Shown: positions 33,722 through 42,270, counted from the first letter of the stretch. The stretch: 46,360 nucleotides of DNA from Bacillus massiliglaciei (GCF_900098925.1 NZ_LT622360.1:1-46360), one strand, 5' to 3'. The notes: a model not told the origin generated them from the letters alone. Made by a program: numbers and translations.

Positions 33722-35086
33722 TTAGACCATAGCCGAAGCTTGCCATGTCCAATTGGCAAGCTTCTTTAAATTCATAGCAGCAAAAGTAAGCATCGCCTGC
33801 ATGGACAATTTTTTAATCCCTCGAAGGGTTGTCCATCGCATACCATGCTTTTCTTTCGCATCCGCAAAGACACGTTCAATCGTTTCTTTGCGTCTTGCAT
33901 ATATTTGTTTGATATCGTTTTGATGACGAAGATGATCTGCTTCCTCCACATACTGCGCCCAAATATGACGTTCAATCATTTTTCTGTGCTCCTTACTATT
34001 TGTACATTGAGCGAGTAAAGGACAATTGGCACATTGAACTGGGTTCGACTTGTATTGGCGTTTGCCTTCTTTGGTGGTAGTTGAATATTTTAGAACCTGT
34101 CCTTCCGGACATAGGTAGCAATCATAGTACTCGTCATATACATAATCGTGCTTGCGTAAAAACCCATCTTTCGTTTTGGGTCTTGTATAAGGAAGTACTG
34201 GTTGAATCTCATGTTCAAATAAGAATTTAGTAATCGCAGGAGTTTTATAAGCAGCATCGGCAGCAACAGCAAGTGGCTTCTTCACTTTTTCCATAACCTT
34301 TTCAACAAGTGGCTGAAGCATATGATTATCATGAACATTTCCAGGTGTCACAACAGCCCCAAGTATAAACCCATACCGGTCCGCAGCCGCATGGAATGAA
34401 TAAGCAAACTGTTTCGTTCTTTCGTCTTTTACATAATAGCCACTTTCAGGATCTGTTGTACTCTCTTTAATCTCCTTAACTTCTTCTTTTTCAAATTTAT
34501 CTGGTGGGAATGGTTTCTTCCCATGATCAACTCGATCCTGATTCAATTCTTCTTGAAGTTTAGCTTCATATGCCCGAGTCTCTTTACGAACTATCTTCTT
34601 TTCGAATTTACGTTTATTCGCACTTGCTTTAACATGTGTTGAATCGATGAAGACATGGTCAGCACTTAGTAGTCCTTTATCTGCAATTTCTTTAAGAATT
34701 CGATAGAAAATCTGTTCGAAGATATCCGTATCTTGGAAACGACGTTCATAATTTTTACCGAAGGTAGAAAAGTGCGGTACTTCTGAATGAAATCCAAACC
34801 CTAAAAACCAACGATACGCCATATTTGTTTCAATTTCTCTTATTGTTTGACGCATTGAACGAATTCCAAATACATATTGAACAAATGTCATTTTAATTAA
34901 TACGACTGGATCAACACTAGGTCGACCAAGTGTTGAATACAGTGATTCAACTAGTGGATAGATGAAAGAAAAATCAATCGCTGATTCAAGCTTTCTGACC
35001 AAGTGATCCTGTGGTACAAGTTGCTCTATTGTAATCATTTCCATTTGATCACGTTCACTTATTTGATTTTTTGTCATCATATCCAT
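33722..35086 (-). CDS. IS1182-family transposase
   Basis: A 454-residue DDE transposase. The N-terminal DUF772-type part (LESAIDFSFIYPLVESLYSTLGRPSVDPVVLIKM) is followed by the RNase H-like core with DHVFIDSTHVKA (first Asp), a charged insertion, VAADAAYKTPAI (second Asp) and the late Glu in RRKETIERVFADAKEKHGMR. A cysteine quartet (YLCPEG, CANCPLLAQC) lies near residue 340, usual for this family. ATG 35086 is followed a few codons on by a second ATG. It carries out its own element's transposition. Confidence 0.93.
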   Translation of the reverse strand: MDMMTKNQISERDQMEMITIEQLVPQDHLVRKLESAIDFSFIYPLVESLYSTLGRPSVDPVVLIKMTFVQYVFGIRSMRQTIREIETNMAYRWFLGFGFHSEVPHFSTFGKNYERRFQDTDIFEQIFYRILKEIADKGLLSADHVFIDSTHVKASANKRKFEKKIVRKETRAYEAKLQEELNQDRVDHGKKPFPPDKFEKEEVKEIKESTTDPESGYYVKDERTKQFAYSFHAAADRYGFILGAVVTPGNVHDNHMLQPLVEKVMEKVKKPLAVAADAAYKTPAITKFLFEHEIQPVLPYTRPKTKDGFLRKHDYVYDEYYDCYLCPEGQVLKYSTTTKEGKRQYKSNPVQCANCPLLAQCTNSKEHRKMIERHIWAQYVEEADHLRHQNDIKQIYARRKETIERVFADAKEKHGMRWTTLRGIKKLSMQAMLTFAAMNLKKLANWTWQASAMV

Positions 35087-35113
35087 TCACCTCAGACATT
35101 TATTTAGAAAGGA

Positions 35114-35237
35114 GTTGATTGTAGTGCAGGCGGCGACTCCTGCGGGAAAAGCGTGAAGGCCGATACCCCGCAGGAGCAAAGCGACGAGGAGGATTGGGCC
35201 ACGCCCGCGGAAAGCGTCCGCCGAAACGAAAATCAAC
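35114..35237 (+). repeat. GC-rich Bacillaceae-type intergenic repeat
   Basis: About 124 bp bounded by inverted GTTGATT ... AATCAAC, with GGCGACTCCTGCGGGA, CCCCGCAGGAGC and CCCGCGGAAAGCG inside. I recall many near-identical copies in Bacillus-group genomes. It is far richer in G+C than the element around it, and sits between the transposase start and the right end of the IS. Confidence 0.65.
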
Positions 35238-35322
35238 TAACACTATTTCAAAAACTATTACTATTATTTTAAAAGAAAAAAGACTGTAGGCAAACTCGAA
35301 TTTCGAGTTTGTCTACAGTCTG

Positions 35323-35354
35323 AGAGGTTCAAATCCTTTGTGATTTGAACCTCT
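35323..35354 (-). terminator. rpmE2 terminator (right copy of the 32-bp duplication)
   Basis: Perfect inverted repeat of 13 bp with a TTTGTG loop, 5 nt past the rpmE2 stop on the minus strand. Duplicated at 33571-33602 by IS insertion. Confidence 0.85.
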
Positions 35355-35359
35355 TATCA

Positions 35360-35605
35360 TTAATTCATTTTATATTTTTCAAGGAAACGGTCTACACGGC
35401 CGCCTTTTTCAGCAAATTTCTGTTTTCCTGTGTAAAAAGGATGGGTATCAGAGCTCACTTCTACTTTAATGAGCGGATAGGTGCTGCCGTCTTCCCATTC
35501 AATGGTTTCAGACGTCTTCTTAGTGGATCCTGCAAGGAAGCGATACCCGCTGTTGGTGTCCATGAATACGACTTTACGATAATCTGGATGAATATTTTCT
35601 TTCAA
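35360..35605 (-). CDS. rpmE2: 50S ribosomal protein L31 type B (zinc-independent)
   Basis: 81 residues, [20 protein letters not shown] to [11 protein letters not shown]. No cysteine at all, so this is the C-minus paralogue that replaces zinc-binding L31 on the ribosome during zinc starvation and frees zinc. I choose the TTG at 35605, with GAGGTG 6 nt upstream, matching the M-KENIHP start of homologues. The Zur-box palindrome at 35642-35656 explains regulation: repressed while zinc is plentiful. An IS sits immediately beyond its terminator. Confidence 0.93.
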   Translation of the reverse strand: MKENIHPDYRKVVFMDTNSGYRFLAGSTKKTSETIEWEDGSTYPLIKVEVSSDTHPFYTGKQKFAEKGGRVDRFLEKYKMN

Positions 35606-35641
35606 AACAATCACCTCTTCAATAGGATACCTTTATATTAA

Positions 35642-35656
35642 ACGTAATCATTACGA
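35642..35656. promoter_or_regulatory. Zur box upstream of rpmE2
   Basis: ACGTAATCATTACGA matches the Bacillus 7-1-7 Zur consensus TCGTAATNATTACGA at 14 of 15 positions and lies 37 nt before the rpmE2 start. Confidence 0.88.
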
Positions 35657-35697
35657 TTTGCAACTAATATGCTTGTAAAACGTTAAGGAAGAGATGC

Positions 35698-35737
35698 CCT
35701 TTGCCGGACTGAATGGAACATATCAGTCCGGCAAAGG
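35698..35737. terminator. long hairpin downstream of the B3/B4 gene
   Basis: CCTTTGCCGGACTGA paired with TCAGTCCGGCAAAGG, a perfect 15-bp stem starting 6 nt past the minus-strand stop. The T-rich tail is on the plus-strand side, so it is a weaker fit as a minus-strand terminator. Confidence 0.6.
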
Positions 35738-35742
35738 TTTCT

Positions 35743-36414
35743 TTAGTCAGCGGATAAAATGGTATATGAACCTTCTCCGCCGTGAACTTGAATAAACATC
35801 TCCATCAAAGACTTCGTCATCTTGCCTGCTTCCTCTGCAGAAGAGGATGGCTGAAGGTAGATAATCTGAATCGCATCCTTCGTCTCTTCTGTCACCTTTG
35901 TCCGTTCAGAATCCACAAAGGGGCTTCCGAATGGGCCGGTGGTATCTGCGGATATAATCATGTTTTCCAGGTTATTGATTCTTCCGTTTAAGCCTGAATA
36001 TTCCTCATCTTTTTCACCGATTTTCAGTGTGAGAGGTCCATTAAGCTTGTTTATATCGTAAATCCCGATGGGCACTTCATACAGCAGGGAGAAAAAGTTA
36101 GAAAGGTCAATAGCCGAATGGATGGGCGTTATGTAATTTTGCTTTTTAACCCTGCGGAATAGGGCTTCAGATGATGGTCTGTAGCGGGACGGGTCGGTTC
36201 CGGCCATTTTAAAAATATTCCGCCACTCGCGAATCCCGGTGAAATCGCTGATCGGCTTTTCCTGAAGATCAAAGAAAAGTGCTTCCTGAAACAGCTGAAG
36301 CCTTCCTTTCACCATTTGCGGTGATGGACCGACTTCAATATGGTTATATGTAATGATTCCTGCTTTAAAGGCGGGAACAGCATTTCGTAAGTTTTCTGAT
36401 AACGAGATTTCCAA
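35743..36414 (-). CDS. B3/B4 tRNA-binding-domain protein
   Basis: 223 residues resembling the B3/B4 domain of phenylalanyl-tRNA synthetase beta subunit (COG3382), found as a stand-alone protein in many Firmicutes. Features include GIREWRNIFKMAGTDPSRYRPSSEAL, then SAIDLSNFFSLLYEVPIGIYDINKL and the DTTGPFGSPFVDSERTKV core. Such proteins are proposed to edit or bind mischarged tRNA; this one is unproven. I pick the TTG at 36414 because GGAGGTG is 6 nt upstream, removing a 43-residue non-homologous extension. It is divergent from queG. Confidence 0.82.
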   Translation of the reverse strand: MEISLSENLRNAVPAFKAGIITYNHIEVGPSPQMVKGRLQLFQEALFFDLQEKPISDFTGIREWRNIFKMAGTDPSRYRPSSEALFRRVKKQNYITPIHSAIDLSNFFSLLYEVPIGIYDINKLNGPLTLKIGEKDEEYSGLNGRINNLENMIISADTTGPFGSPFVDSERTKVTEETKDAIQIIYLQPSSSAEEAGKMTKSLMEMFIQVHGGEGSYTILSAD

Positions 36415-36519
36415 GCGTTTCACCTCCAAAAATGTTTGAAAATAGTTTATCATAGATAGCAATGGTTTGAAATGCAGAACAGCTTCTGCCAGAAATGATG
36501 CAGGAAGAAGGTGAATACA

Positions 36520-37668
36520 TTGGACATACATGCATTGAAGCAAGAAGTGATTTTATATAGTAAGAAAATTGGGATTGATAAAATCGGGTTTGCCGAAGCA
36601 ACGCCCTTTGATGAATTGCGAAACAGGCTGATCAGGCAGCAGGAACTTGGCTATCAGTCGGGTTTTGAAGAGCCGGATATCGAAAAAAGAGTCCGGCCTG
36701 AATTGATTTTTGAAAAACCAAGATCGATTATTTCAATTGCGCTTGCCTATCCGGCCAAGATGAAAAACGCGCCCCAAAGCAAAAGAGGAGAACGTCGGGG
36801 GATTTTTGCGAGAGCATCCTGGGGAACGGATTACCATACAGTGCTCCGCAATAAGCTGACACTGCTTGAAGCATTCATTAAGGAAAAGGCGCCGGAAGCT
36901 TTGATGAAATCGATGGTGGATACAGGAGAATTATCTGATCGGGCAGTGGCCGAACGGGCCGGGATCGGCTGGAGCGGAAAGAATTCGCTGATTATCACAC
37001 CGGAATTCGGTTCCTATGTGTATTTGGGGGATATGATCACGAATCTTCCGTTTGAGCCTGATGCTCCGATCGAAGACCAGTGCGGTTCATGCAATAAATG
37101 TGTGGATGGCTGTCCGACGGGTGCGCTCGTACAGGGGGGGCAGCTTAATTCCCAGCGCTGTATTGCTTTTTTGACGCAGACAAAGGGATTTTTGCCGGAT
37201 GAATTCCGCAGTAAAATCGGAAACCGAATCTATGGCTGCGACACATGCCAAACGATTTGCCCGAAAAACAAAGGCATCGATTTTCACCTGCATGAGGAGA
37301 TGGAGCCTGATCCGGAAATCGCCAAGCCGCTCTTGAAGCCGCTGCTGACGATTTCTAATCGGGAGTTCAAGGAGAAATACGGCCGTGTTTCTGGATCGTG
37401 GAGAGGAAAGAAACCGATTCAGCGCAATGCGATTCTTGCCCTCGCCCATTTCAAAGATGAGACGGCCCTGCCGGAACTGATCCAGGTAATGAAAGAGGAT
37501 CCAAGACCCGTGATCAGAGGAACGGCAGCTTGGGCTGTCGGAAAAATCGGCCGGGAATCGGCAGCGAATACTCTGAAAGAAGCGATGAAACAGGAAACGG
37601 AAGAAGAAGTGTTAGAAGAAATGAGAAAAGGACTTGCCTTTACTCAAGTAAGCAATGAACTCAGCTGA
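36520..37668 (+). CDS. queG: epoxyqueuosine reductase
   Basis: The last step of queuosine synthesis: cobalamin- and Fe-S-dependent reduction of epoxyqueuosine in tRNA. About 382 residues. N-terminal reductase domain (KKIGIDKIGFAEATPF, GVDxGE-like MVDTGELSDRAVAERAGIGW), then two 4Fe-4S motifs CGSCNKCVDGCP and CDTCQTICP with the intervening QRC. C-terminal HEAT-like repeats (NAILALAHFKDETALPELIQ) are used for tRNA contact. GTG 36511 is possible; TTG 36520 has AAGGTG at 6 nt. First gene of the conserved yhb block (B. subtilis yhbA). Confidence 0.93.
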   Translation: MDIHALKQEVILYSKKIGIDKIGFAEATPFDELRNRLIRQQELGYQSGFEEPDIEKRVRPELIFEKPRSIISIALAYPAKMKNAPQSKRGERRGIFARASWGTDYHTVLRNKLTLLEAFIKEKAPEALMKSMVDTGELSDRAVAERAGIGWSGKNSLIITPEFGSYVYLGDMITNLPFEPDAPIEDQCGSCNKCVDGCPTGALVQGGQLNSQRCIAFLTQTKGFLPDEFRSKIGNRIYGCDTCQTICPKNKGIDFHLHEEMEPDPEIAKPLLKPLLTISNREFKEKYGRVSGSWRGKKPIQRNAILALAHFKDETALPELIQVMKEDPRPVIRGTAAWAVGKIGRESAANTLKEAMKQETEEEVLEEMRKGLAFTQVSNELS

Positions 37669-37689
37669 ATCAATCAGCTGAGTTTTTTT
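37660..37689 (+). terminator. queG terminator overlapping its stop codon
   Basis: CTCAGCTGA/TCAGCTGAG stem then seven Ts; the TGA stop is part of the stem. Confidence 0.9.
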
Positions 37690-37754
37690 GTGCCGTTGCA
37701 CAAGTCCCTTGTCATATATATAACCATAAAGCCGCAGGTGAAAGGGGATTTGGA

Positions 37755-38609
37755 ATGAAGAAAAAGCTGCAGGCTGTTCTGCAGGAAAGGGTGGACAGCT
37801 GTTTTTCCAGCCGCACAGTCAGTGAAGATGATAAGGTAAAAAGGAAGAAGCTTCTCCTGCACAACAGGCAGGCTGAACTCTTGAGAATACAGGCAGCCGG
37901 CAAGGTATATGAAAAGAAAGAGATCGGGGAGAGGACATTCATCCGCTATCAGGTGCACGTGCAATATTTTTTTCAGCAAGGTCAGGAATTTTTTATTGAA
38001 GAGGAAGCGGAGGAGCGCGAAGCCATTTTCTTGAATGGCAAACTGATCAGTGATGCAGAATTAGAGGCTGTACCGAATGAAGAAAGCATACCCGATACTT
38101 ATCTGTCTCCAGTTAGACTGAAATATGAATACGATCGTATGAAGGCTGTCCAATATGCTGAACGCTGGTGGAATGATTTTAATCCGGCCTATCACAAATT
38201 CGAGGATGACTGTACCAATTTTATTTCGCAGTCTCTTCATGCAGGAGGGATTCCGATGTGGGGCTCTCCTAATCGCTCAAAAGGATGGTGGATGTCAGGG
38301 GAAAGCTGGAGCTACAGCTGGACAACGGCCCATGGACTGTATCGCCTGCTGGCCTCGAACAGCGGAATCCGGACACAGGAAGTGCAATCGGCGGGGGAAT
38401 TGATGCTTGGAGATATTATTTGTATCGATTTTGAAGGAGACGGCCGTTTTGATCATTCCTTGATCGTCACGGCAAAGGATGCGAACGGGATGCCGCTCGT
38501 CAACGCCCACACAACGAACAGCAGGCACCGCTACTGGACCTATGAAGATTCGTCGCGCTACAGTGAAAATATTGTCTATCGGTTCTTCAGGATTCTGGAT
38601 GGAAGCTGA
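37755..38609 (+). CDS. yhbB: YhbB-like amidase-domain protein
   Basis: 284 residues. The C-terminal half is an Amidase_6 (NlpC/P60-like) domain: YAERWWNDFNPAYHKFEDDCTNFISQ with the catalytic Cys, later GDIICIDFEGDGRFDHSLIVT (His) and VNAHTTNSRHRYW. The N-terminal half is a charged, helix-strand region with no signal peptide, so it may act in the cytosol or in a spore compartment. Place and order between queG and trmL match B. subtilis yhbB. AAAGGGGA precedes the ATG. Confidence 0.88.
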   Translation: MKKKLQAVLQERVDSCFSSRTVSEDDKVKRKKLLLHNRQAELLRIQAAGKVYEKKEIGERTFIRYQVHVQYFFQQGQEFFIEEEAEEREAIFLNGKLISDAELEAVPNEESIPDTYLSPVRLKYEYDRMKAVQYAERWWNDFNPAYHKFEDDCTNFISQSLHAGGIPMWGSPNRSKGWWMSGESWSYSWTTAHGLYRLLASNSGIRTQEVQSAGELMLGDIICIDFEGDGRFDHSLIVTAKDANGMPLVNAHTTNSRHRYWTYEDSSRYSENIVYRFFRILDGS

Positions 38610-38631
38610 TTCGTAATGCTGAGAGGAGAAA

Positions 38632-38640
38632 TGGTATAAT
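38632..38640 (+). promoter_or_regulatory. possible extended -10 promoter of trmL
   Basis: TGGTATAAT lies 33 nt before the trmL start; no clear -35. Confidence 0.4.
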
Positions 38641-38673
38641 AGGAGGGAAGTTTAAACCAGAGGTGAAAGTACA

Positions 38674-39162
38674 TTGGCTATTCATGTAGTATTATATCAG
38701 CCGCAGATTCCATCCAATACCGGAAATATTGCAAGGACCTGCGCGGGAACCGATACATCCCTGCACTTAATTCGTCCGTTAGGTTTTTCAACCGATGATA
38801 AAATGTTAAAGCGGGCGGGCTTAGACTATTGGGAGCATGTAAACATCACGTATTATGATTCCATTGAAGAATTTTTTGAAAAGAATAAAGAGGGCGAGAT
38901 ATACTATGTAACCAAGTTCGGAAAGCAGGCTTATTCTGATGCCGACTTCCGTGACAAGGATAAGGACATTTATTTTATGTTTGGCAGGGAGACAACTGGA
39001 CTTCCTCCTGAGATTCTCGAGCAGAATCAGGAGTGGTGCCTGCGGATGCCGATGACAGATAAAATCCGCTCTTTGAATTTATCGAATACGGCTGCCATTC
39101 TAATTTATGAAGCATTAAGACAGCAGGATTTCAGAAATTTAGATATGATACAAAAAGGATGA
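38674..39162 (+). CDS. trmL: tRNA (cytidine/uridine-34 2'-O)-methyltransferase
   Basis: 162 residues of the SPOUT superfamily, formerly CspR in B. subtilis. It methylates the 2'-O of wobble base 34 in tRNA-Leu. Typical sequence includes QPQIPSNTGNIARTCAGTD, HLIRPLGFS, LDYWEHV, FGRETTGLPPEIL and the knot motif RIPMTDKIRSLNLSNTAAI-like MPMTDKIRSLNLSNTAAIL. TTG start at 38674 after AGAGGTGAAAG. Its stop lies in its terminator stem. Confidence 0.95.
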   Translation: MAIHVVLYQPQIPSNTGNIARTCAGTDTSLHLIRPLGFSTDDKMLKRAGLDYWEHVNITYYDSIEEFFEKNKEGEIYYVTKFGKQAYSDADFRDKDKDIYFMFGRETTGLPPEILEQNQEWCLRMPMTDKIRSLNLSNTAAILIYEALRQQDFRNLDMIQKG

Positions 39163-39179
39163 TTTTTTTCATCCTTTTT
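39152..39179 (+). terminator. trmL terminator
   Basis: AAAAAGGATGA/TCATCCTTTTT stem with a T-rich loop; includes the stop codon. Confidence 0.85.
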
Positions 39180-39205
39180 GACCATATTGCCAAAGGAGTG
39201 AAAGT

Positions 39206-39955
39206 ATGAACCAGGTCATCGAGAAAATATTGGACCACCGTTCAATCCGTTCATTTGAAGACAAGCTGCTGAGCGGGGAACAAATCCGTACCATTGTAGA
39301 ATGTGCACAGGCTGCCGCTACGTCCAGCTATATTCAGGCGTATTCCATCATCGGTGTAACCGATAAAGAGAAAAAAGCAAAGCTTGCAGAATTGGCCGGA
39401 CCGCAGTCCTATGTAGAAAATAACGGACATCTGTTCATTTTCTGTGCCGATTTGCACCGCTTGGAAGTTTCGGGTGAGATGGAAGAGAAGAATGTTACAG
39501 AATCCATTGAAAGCACGGAAAAATTTATGGTTGCCTGTATTGATGCTGCGCTTGCTGCCCAAAACGCTGCCCTTGCTGCAGAATCAATGGATCTTGGTAT
39601 CTGCTACATAGGCGGAATCCGCAATAATCTGGAGGAAGTTTCTAAAATTTTGAATATCCCAAGCAGGGTCGTACCATTGTTCGCTTTGGTTGTCGGGTAT
39701 CCGAAAAACAGATCTTCGAAAAAGCCCAGACTTCCACTGGAAAATGTCTATCACGAAAATGGCTATCAAACCGATGATGACTTATTTAAAAAGCAGCTGG
39801 AAGAATATAATGAAACTATTTCAGCGTATTATAACGAGCGGACAAAAGGGAAACGGAAGGACCGCTGGACCGAACAGATGGTAGGCATGCTCAGTCAGAA
39901 AAGCCGTCTATATATGAAGGATTATGTAGAAGGTCAAGGATTGAAAAAAAGATAA
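39206..39955 (+). CDS. nfrA: NADPH-dependent FMN nitroreductase/flavin reductase
   Basis: 249 residues, the same length as B. subtilis NfrA as I recall it. HRSIRSFEDKLLSGEQI binds FMN phosphate; SSYIQAYSIIGV, GICYIGGIRNN and KPRLPLENVYHENGY are family landmarks. It reduces flavins and nitro compounds with NADPH and is often induced by heat or electrophile stress. AAGGAGTG precedes ATG 39206. In B. subtilis other yhb genes lie between trmL and prkA, so its presence here is a local rearrangement. Confidence 0.93.
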   Translation: MNQVIEKILDHRSIRSFEDKLLSGEQIRTIVECAQAAATSSYIQAYSIIGVTDKEKKAKLAELAGPQSYVENNGHLFIFCADLHRLEVSGEMEEKNVTESIESTEKFMVACIDAALAAQNAALAAESMDLGICYIGGIRNNLEEVSKILNIPSRVVPLFALVVGYPKNRSSKKPRLPLENVYHENGYQTDDDLFKKQLEEYNETISAYYNERTKGKRKDRWTEQMVGMLSQKSRLYMKDYVEGQGLKKR

Positions 39956-39971
39956 ATATAGAAAAAAGAAA

Positions 39972-40000
39972 GGGCGCTTCCGGTTTGGGAGCGCCTTTTG
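39972..40000. terminator. nfrA terminator (bidirectional)
   Basis: GGCGCTTCC/GGGAGCGCC stem with TTTT and A-rich outer flank. Confidence 0.9.
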
Positions 40001-40002
40001 CT

Positions 40003-40101
40003 TTACTTTTTAACCCCTGGCTTGTCTTCATATCCTGCGGTAAAGATGGCTGTTATAAACGTGATGGCAACTGCGATAATGATAATGGTGCCTGACCCCA
40101 T
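40003..40101 (-). CDS. 32-residue membrane microprotein
   Basis: Reads MGSGTIIIIAVAITFITAIF and continues TAGYEDKPGVKK. One transmembrane helix fills residues 4-24, with a short charged C-terminal tail. Belief in it rests on a very strong AAGGAGGGTG ribosome site 6 nt before the ATG, clean hydrophobic composition and a downstream hairpin (39972-40000). I cannot name a family; similar small Bacillus membrane proteins are often made during sporulation. Confidence 0.65.
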   Translation of the reverse strand: MGSGTIIIIAVAITFITAIFTAGYEDKPGVKK

Positions 40102-40369
40102 AAAAAACACCCTCCTTAAGGAATTTCTTTTTAATATGTAAAGTATACCCTAATTACTGGAAAGTGTGAACGCGAAACAATGAAACAATTTTCTGAGAGA
40201 AATTAAAAAAAGGCTTTCATCAAAATGGCTTGAGGTATGCCGCCAACAGTCCCGTTTGCTAGTTAAAGCATCTGTAAAAATACAAGCTCTTTTGATTCTG
40301 GACACATGTTTGTCAGACTTGCTGCATAAGTTTAAGTATTCTCTGAAAGTCACAGGGGGAGGACCTTAA

Positions 40370-42265
40370 ATGAATATACTAAAGAAGATCGAAAAATTTA
40401 GAGAAGATGAACAGAAGCTGTATTGGGAAGGCACTTTTGCAGAGTATTTGGAAATTATAAAAGAAAAACCGCTCGTTGCCCAGTCTGCCCATTCAAGAGT
40501 ATACAACATGATTAAGGATGCAGGAATCGAAGAGATTAATGGTGAAAAACATTACAACTTTTTCAGTGGACAGCTTTTCGGCCTTGAAGAATCATTAGAA
40601 AGGCTGATAGAAGAGTATTTTCACCCTGCTGCCAAACGGCTGGATGTCCGTAAACGGATTTTGCTTTTAATGGGGCCGGTATCAGGCGGGAAATCCACAC
40701 TCGTCTCTCTTTTAAAAAGAGGTCTTGAAAACTATTCATTAAAGGATTCAGGAGCCATCTATGCCATCAAAGGATGCCCGATGCATGAAGATCCTCTCCA
40801 TCTGATCCCGCAGCATTTGCGTGACGATTTTTACGACGAATATGGAATAAGGATTGAGGGAAACCTTTCTCCGCTTAATCTCATGAGATTGGAAAAAGAA
40901 TACGGAAACCGAATTGAAGATGTTATAGTGGAACGGATTTTCCTTTCAGAGGATAAACGTGTCGGAATCGGGACGTTCAGTCCATCTGATCCGAAGTCGC
41001 AGGATATTGCGGATTTAACAGGAAGCATTGATTTCTCGACCATTGCCGAATATGGTTCAGAATCAGATCCGCGTGCCTATAGATTTGACGGAGAGCTGAA
41101 TAAGGCTAACCGGGGAATGATGGAGTTCCAAGAAATGCTAAAATGTGATGAGAAGTTTTTATGGCATTTGCTTTCACTGACACAGGAAGGGAATTTTAAA
41201 GCGGGCCGATTTGCTTTAATTTCGGCAGATGAGCTGATTGTCGCTCACACGAATGAAACCGAATATAAATCTTTCATCTCTAATAAAAAGAACGAAGCGC
41301 TTCATTCACGGATTATCGTCATGCCGATTCCTTACAACTTGAAGGTGTCGGAAGAAGAAAAAATTTATGAAAAGATGATCCGTGAGAGTGATGTATCCAA
41401 TGTTCATATTGCCCCGCATACACTTAAGGTGGCGGCGATGTTCAGTATTCTTACAAGGCTGATGGAACCGAAGAAGGGCGACATTGACTTAGTGAAAAAG
41501 ATGCGTCTGTATGACGGGGAAAGTGTAGAAGGCTTTAATTCAGCGGATATTAATGAAATGAAGAAAGAGCATCAGGATGAGGGGATGAGCGGTATTGATC
41601 CGCGTTATGTTATCAACCGCATCTCATCTACTATCATCAGAAAAGAAAATCCTTCTATCAATGCACTGGATGTGCTTCGTTCGTTAAAAGAAGGACTGGA
41701 TCAGCATCCGTCGATTACAAGTGAAATGAAAGAAAGATATTTGAACTTCATTTCGCTGGCACGGAAGGAATATGATGCTATTGCCAAGAAAGAAGTCCAA
41801 AAGGCATTTGTGTATTCATACGAAGAGTCTGCCAAAACATTGATGGATAATTATCTGGATAATGTGGAAGCGTACTGCAATAAATCAAGGCTCCGTGATC
41901 CATTGACCGGTGAGGAAATTTCTCCGGATGAAAAGCTGATGCGCTCGATTGAAGAACAGATCGGCATCTCGGAAAATGCGAAAAAAGCATTCAGAGAGGA
42001 AATTCTGATTAGAATCTCGGCATACGCCAGAAAAGGAAAACGGTTTGATTACAATTCGCATGACCGCCTGAGAGAAGCCATCCAGAAAAAGCTGTTTGCT
42101 GATCTGAAGGATGTTGTAAAAATCACCACTTCAACGAAAACACCGGATGAAAGACAGCTGAAAAAGATTAATGATGTCATTGCCAGACTGGTGGAAGAGC
42201 ACGGATACAACTCGACATCAGCCAATGAACTATTAAGATATGTCGGCAGCCTGTTAAATCGATAA
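40370..42265 (+). CDS. prkA: PrkA serine kinase/AAA+ protein
   Basis: A 631-residue, full-length PrkA. N-terminal AAA+ domain with Walker A GPVSGGKST (102-110), KGCPMHEDPLHLIP and NRGMMEFQEMLKCDEKFLWHLL. The C-terminal half has the PrkA kinase-like domain (RISAYARKGKRFDYNSHDRLREAI). In B. subtilis it is a sporulation protein of the mother cell, reported as a Ser kinase and more recently with protease-like activity. GGGGGAGG lies 6 nt before the ATG. yhbH follows about 1 kb downstream as in B. subtilis; that pair (YeaG/YeaH in E. coli) is widely conserved. Confidence 0.95.
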   Translation: MNILKKIEKFREDEQKLYWEGTFAEYLEIIKEKPLVAQSAHSRVYNMIKDAGIEEINGEKHYNFFSGQLFGLEESLERLIEEYFHPAAKRLDVRKRILLLMGPVSGGKSTLVSLLKRGLENYSLKDSGAIYAIKGCPMHEDPLHLIPQHLRDDFYDEYGIRIEGNLSPLNLMRLEKEYGNRIEDVIVERIFLSEDKRVGIGTFSPSDPKSQDIADLTGSIDFSTIAEYGSESDPRAYRFDGELNKANRGMMEFQEMLKCDEKFLWHLLSLTQEGNFKAGRFALISADELIVAHTNETEYKSFISNKKNEALHSRIIVMPIPYNLKVSEEEKIYEKMIRESDVSNVHIAPHTLKVAAMFSILTRLMEPKKGDIDLVKKMRLYDGESVEGFNSADINEMKKEHQDEGMSGIDPRYVINRISSTIIRKENPSINALDVLRSLKEGLDQHPSITSEMKERYLNFISLARKEYDAIAKKEVQKAFVYSYEESAKTLMDNYLDNVEAYCNKSRLRDPLTGEEISPDEKLMRSIEEQIGISENAKKAFREEILIRISAYARKGKRFDYNSHDRLREAIQKKLFADLKDVVKITTSTKTPDERQLKKINDVIARLVEEHGYNSTSANELLRYVGSLLNR

Positions 42266-42270
42266 TACTT

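Larger units (their letters stand above)
33603..35322 (-). mobile_element. IS1182-family insertion sequence, complete (1720 bp)
   Basis: The termini are inverted repeats: CAGATTGTCGACAAA at the left and, read inward from the right, CAGACTGTAGACAAA (13 of 15 identical). Inside are one transposase gene, a 20-bp perfect hairpin and a GC-rich repeat. A 32-bp direct duplication of the target flanks it. The element looks complete and possibly active. Confidence 0.9.

Noticed and set aside
35114..35237. GC-rich repeat as a guide RNA of the omega-RNA type or as an attachment site
   Set aside because: The neighbour is a DDE transposase, not TnpB/IscB, and there is no integrase; a dispersed Bacillus repeat fits better.
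33571..35354. the two 32-bp repeats as part of a CRISPR array
   Set aside because: Only two copies, 1.75 kb apart, exactly bracketing a transposon; a target duplication explains them.
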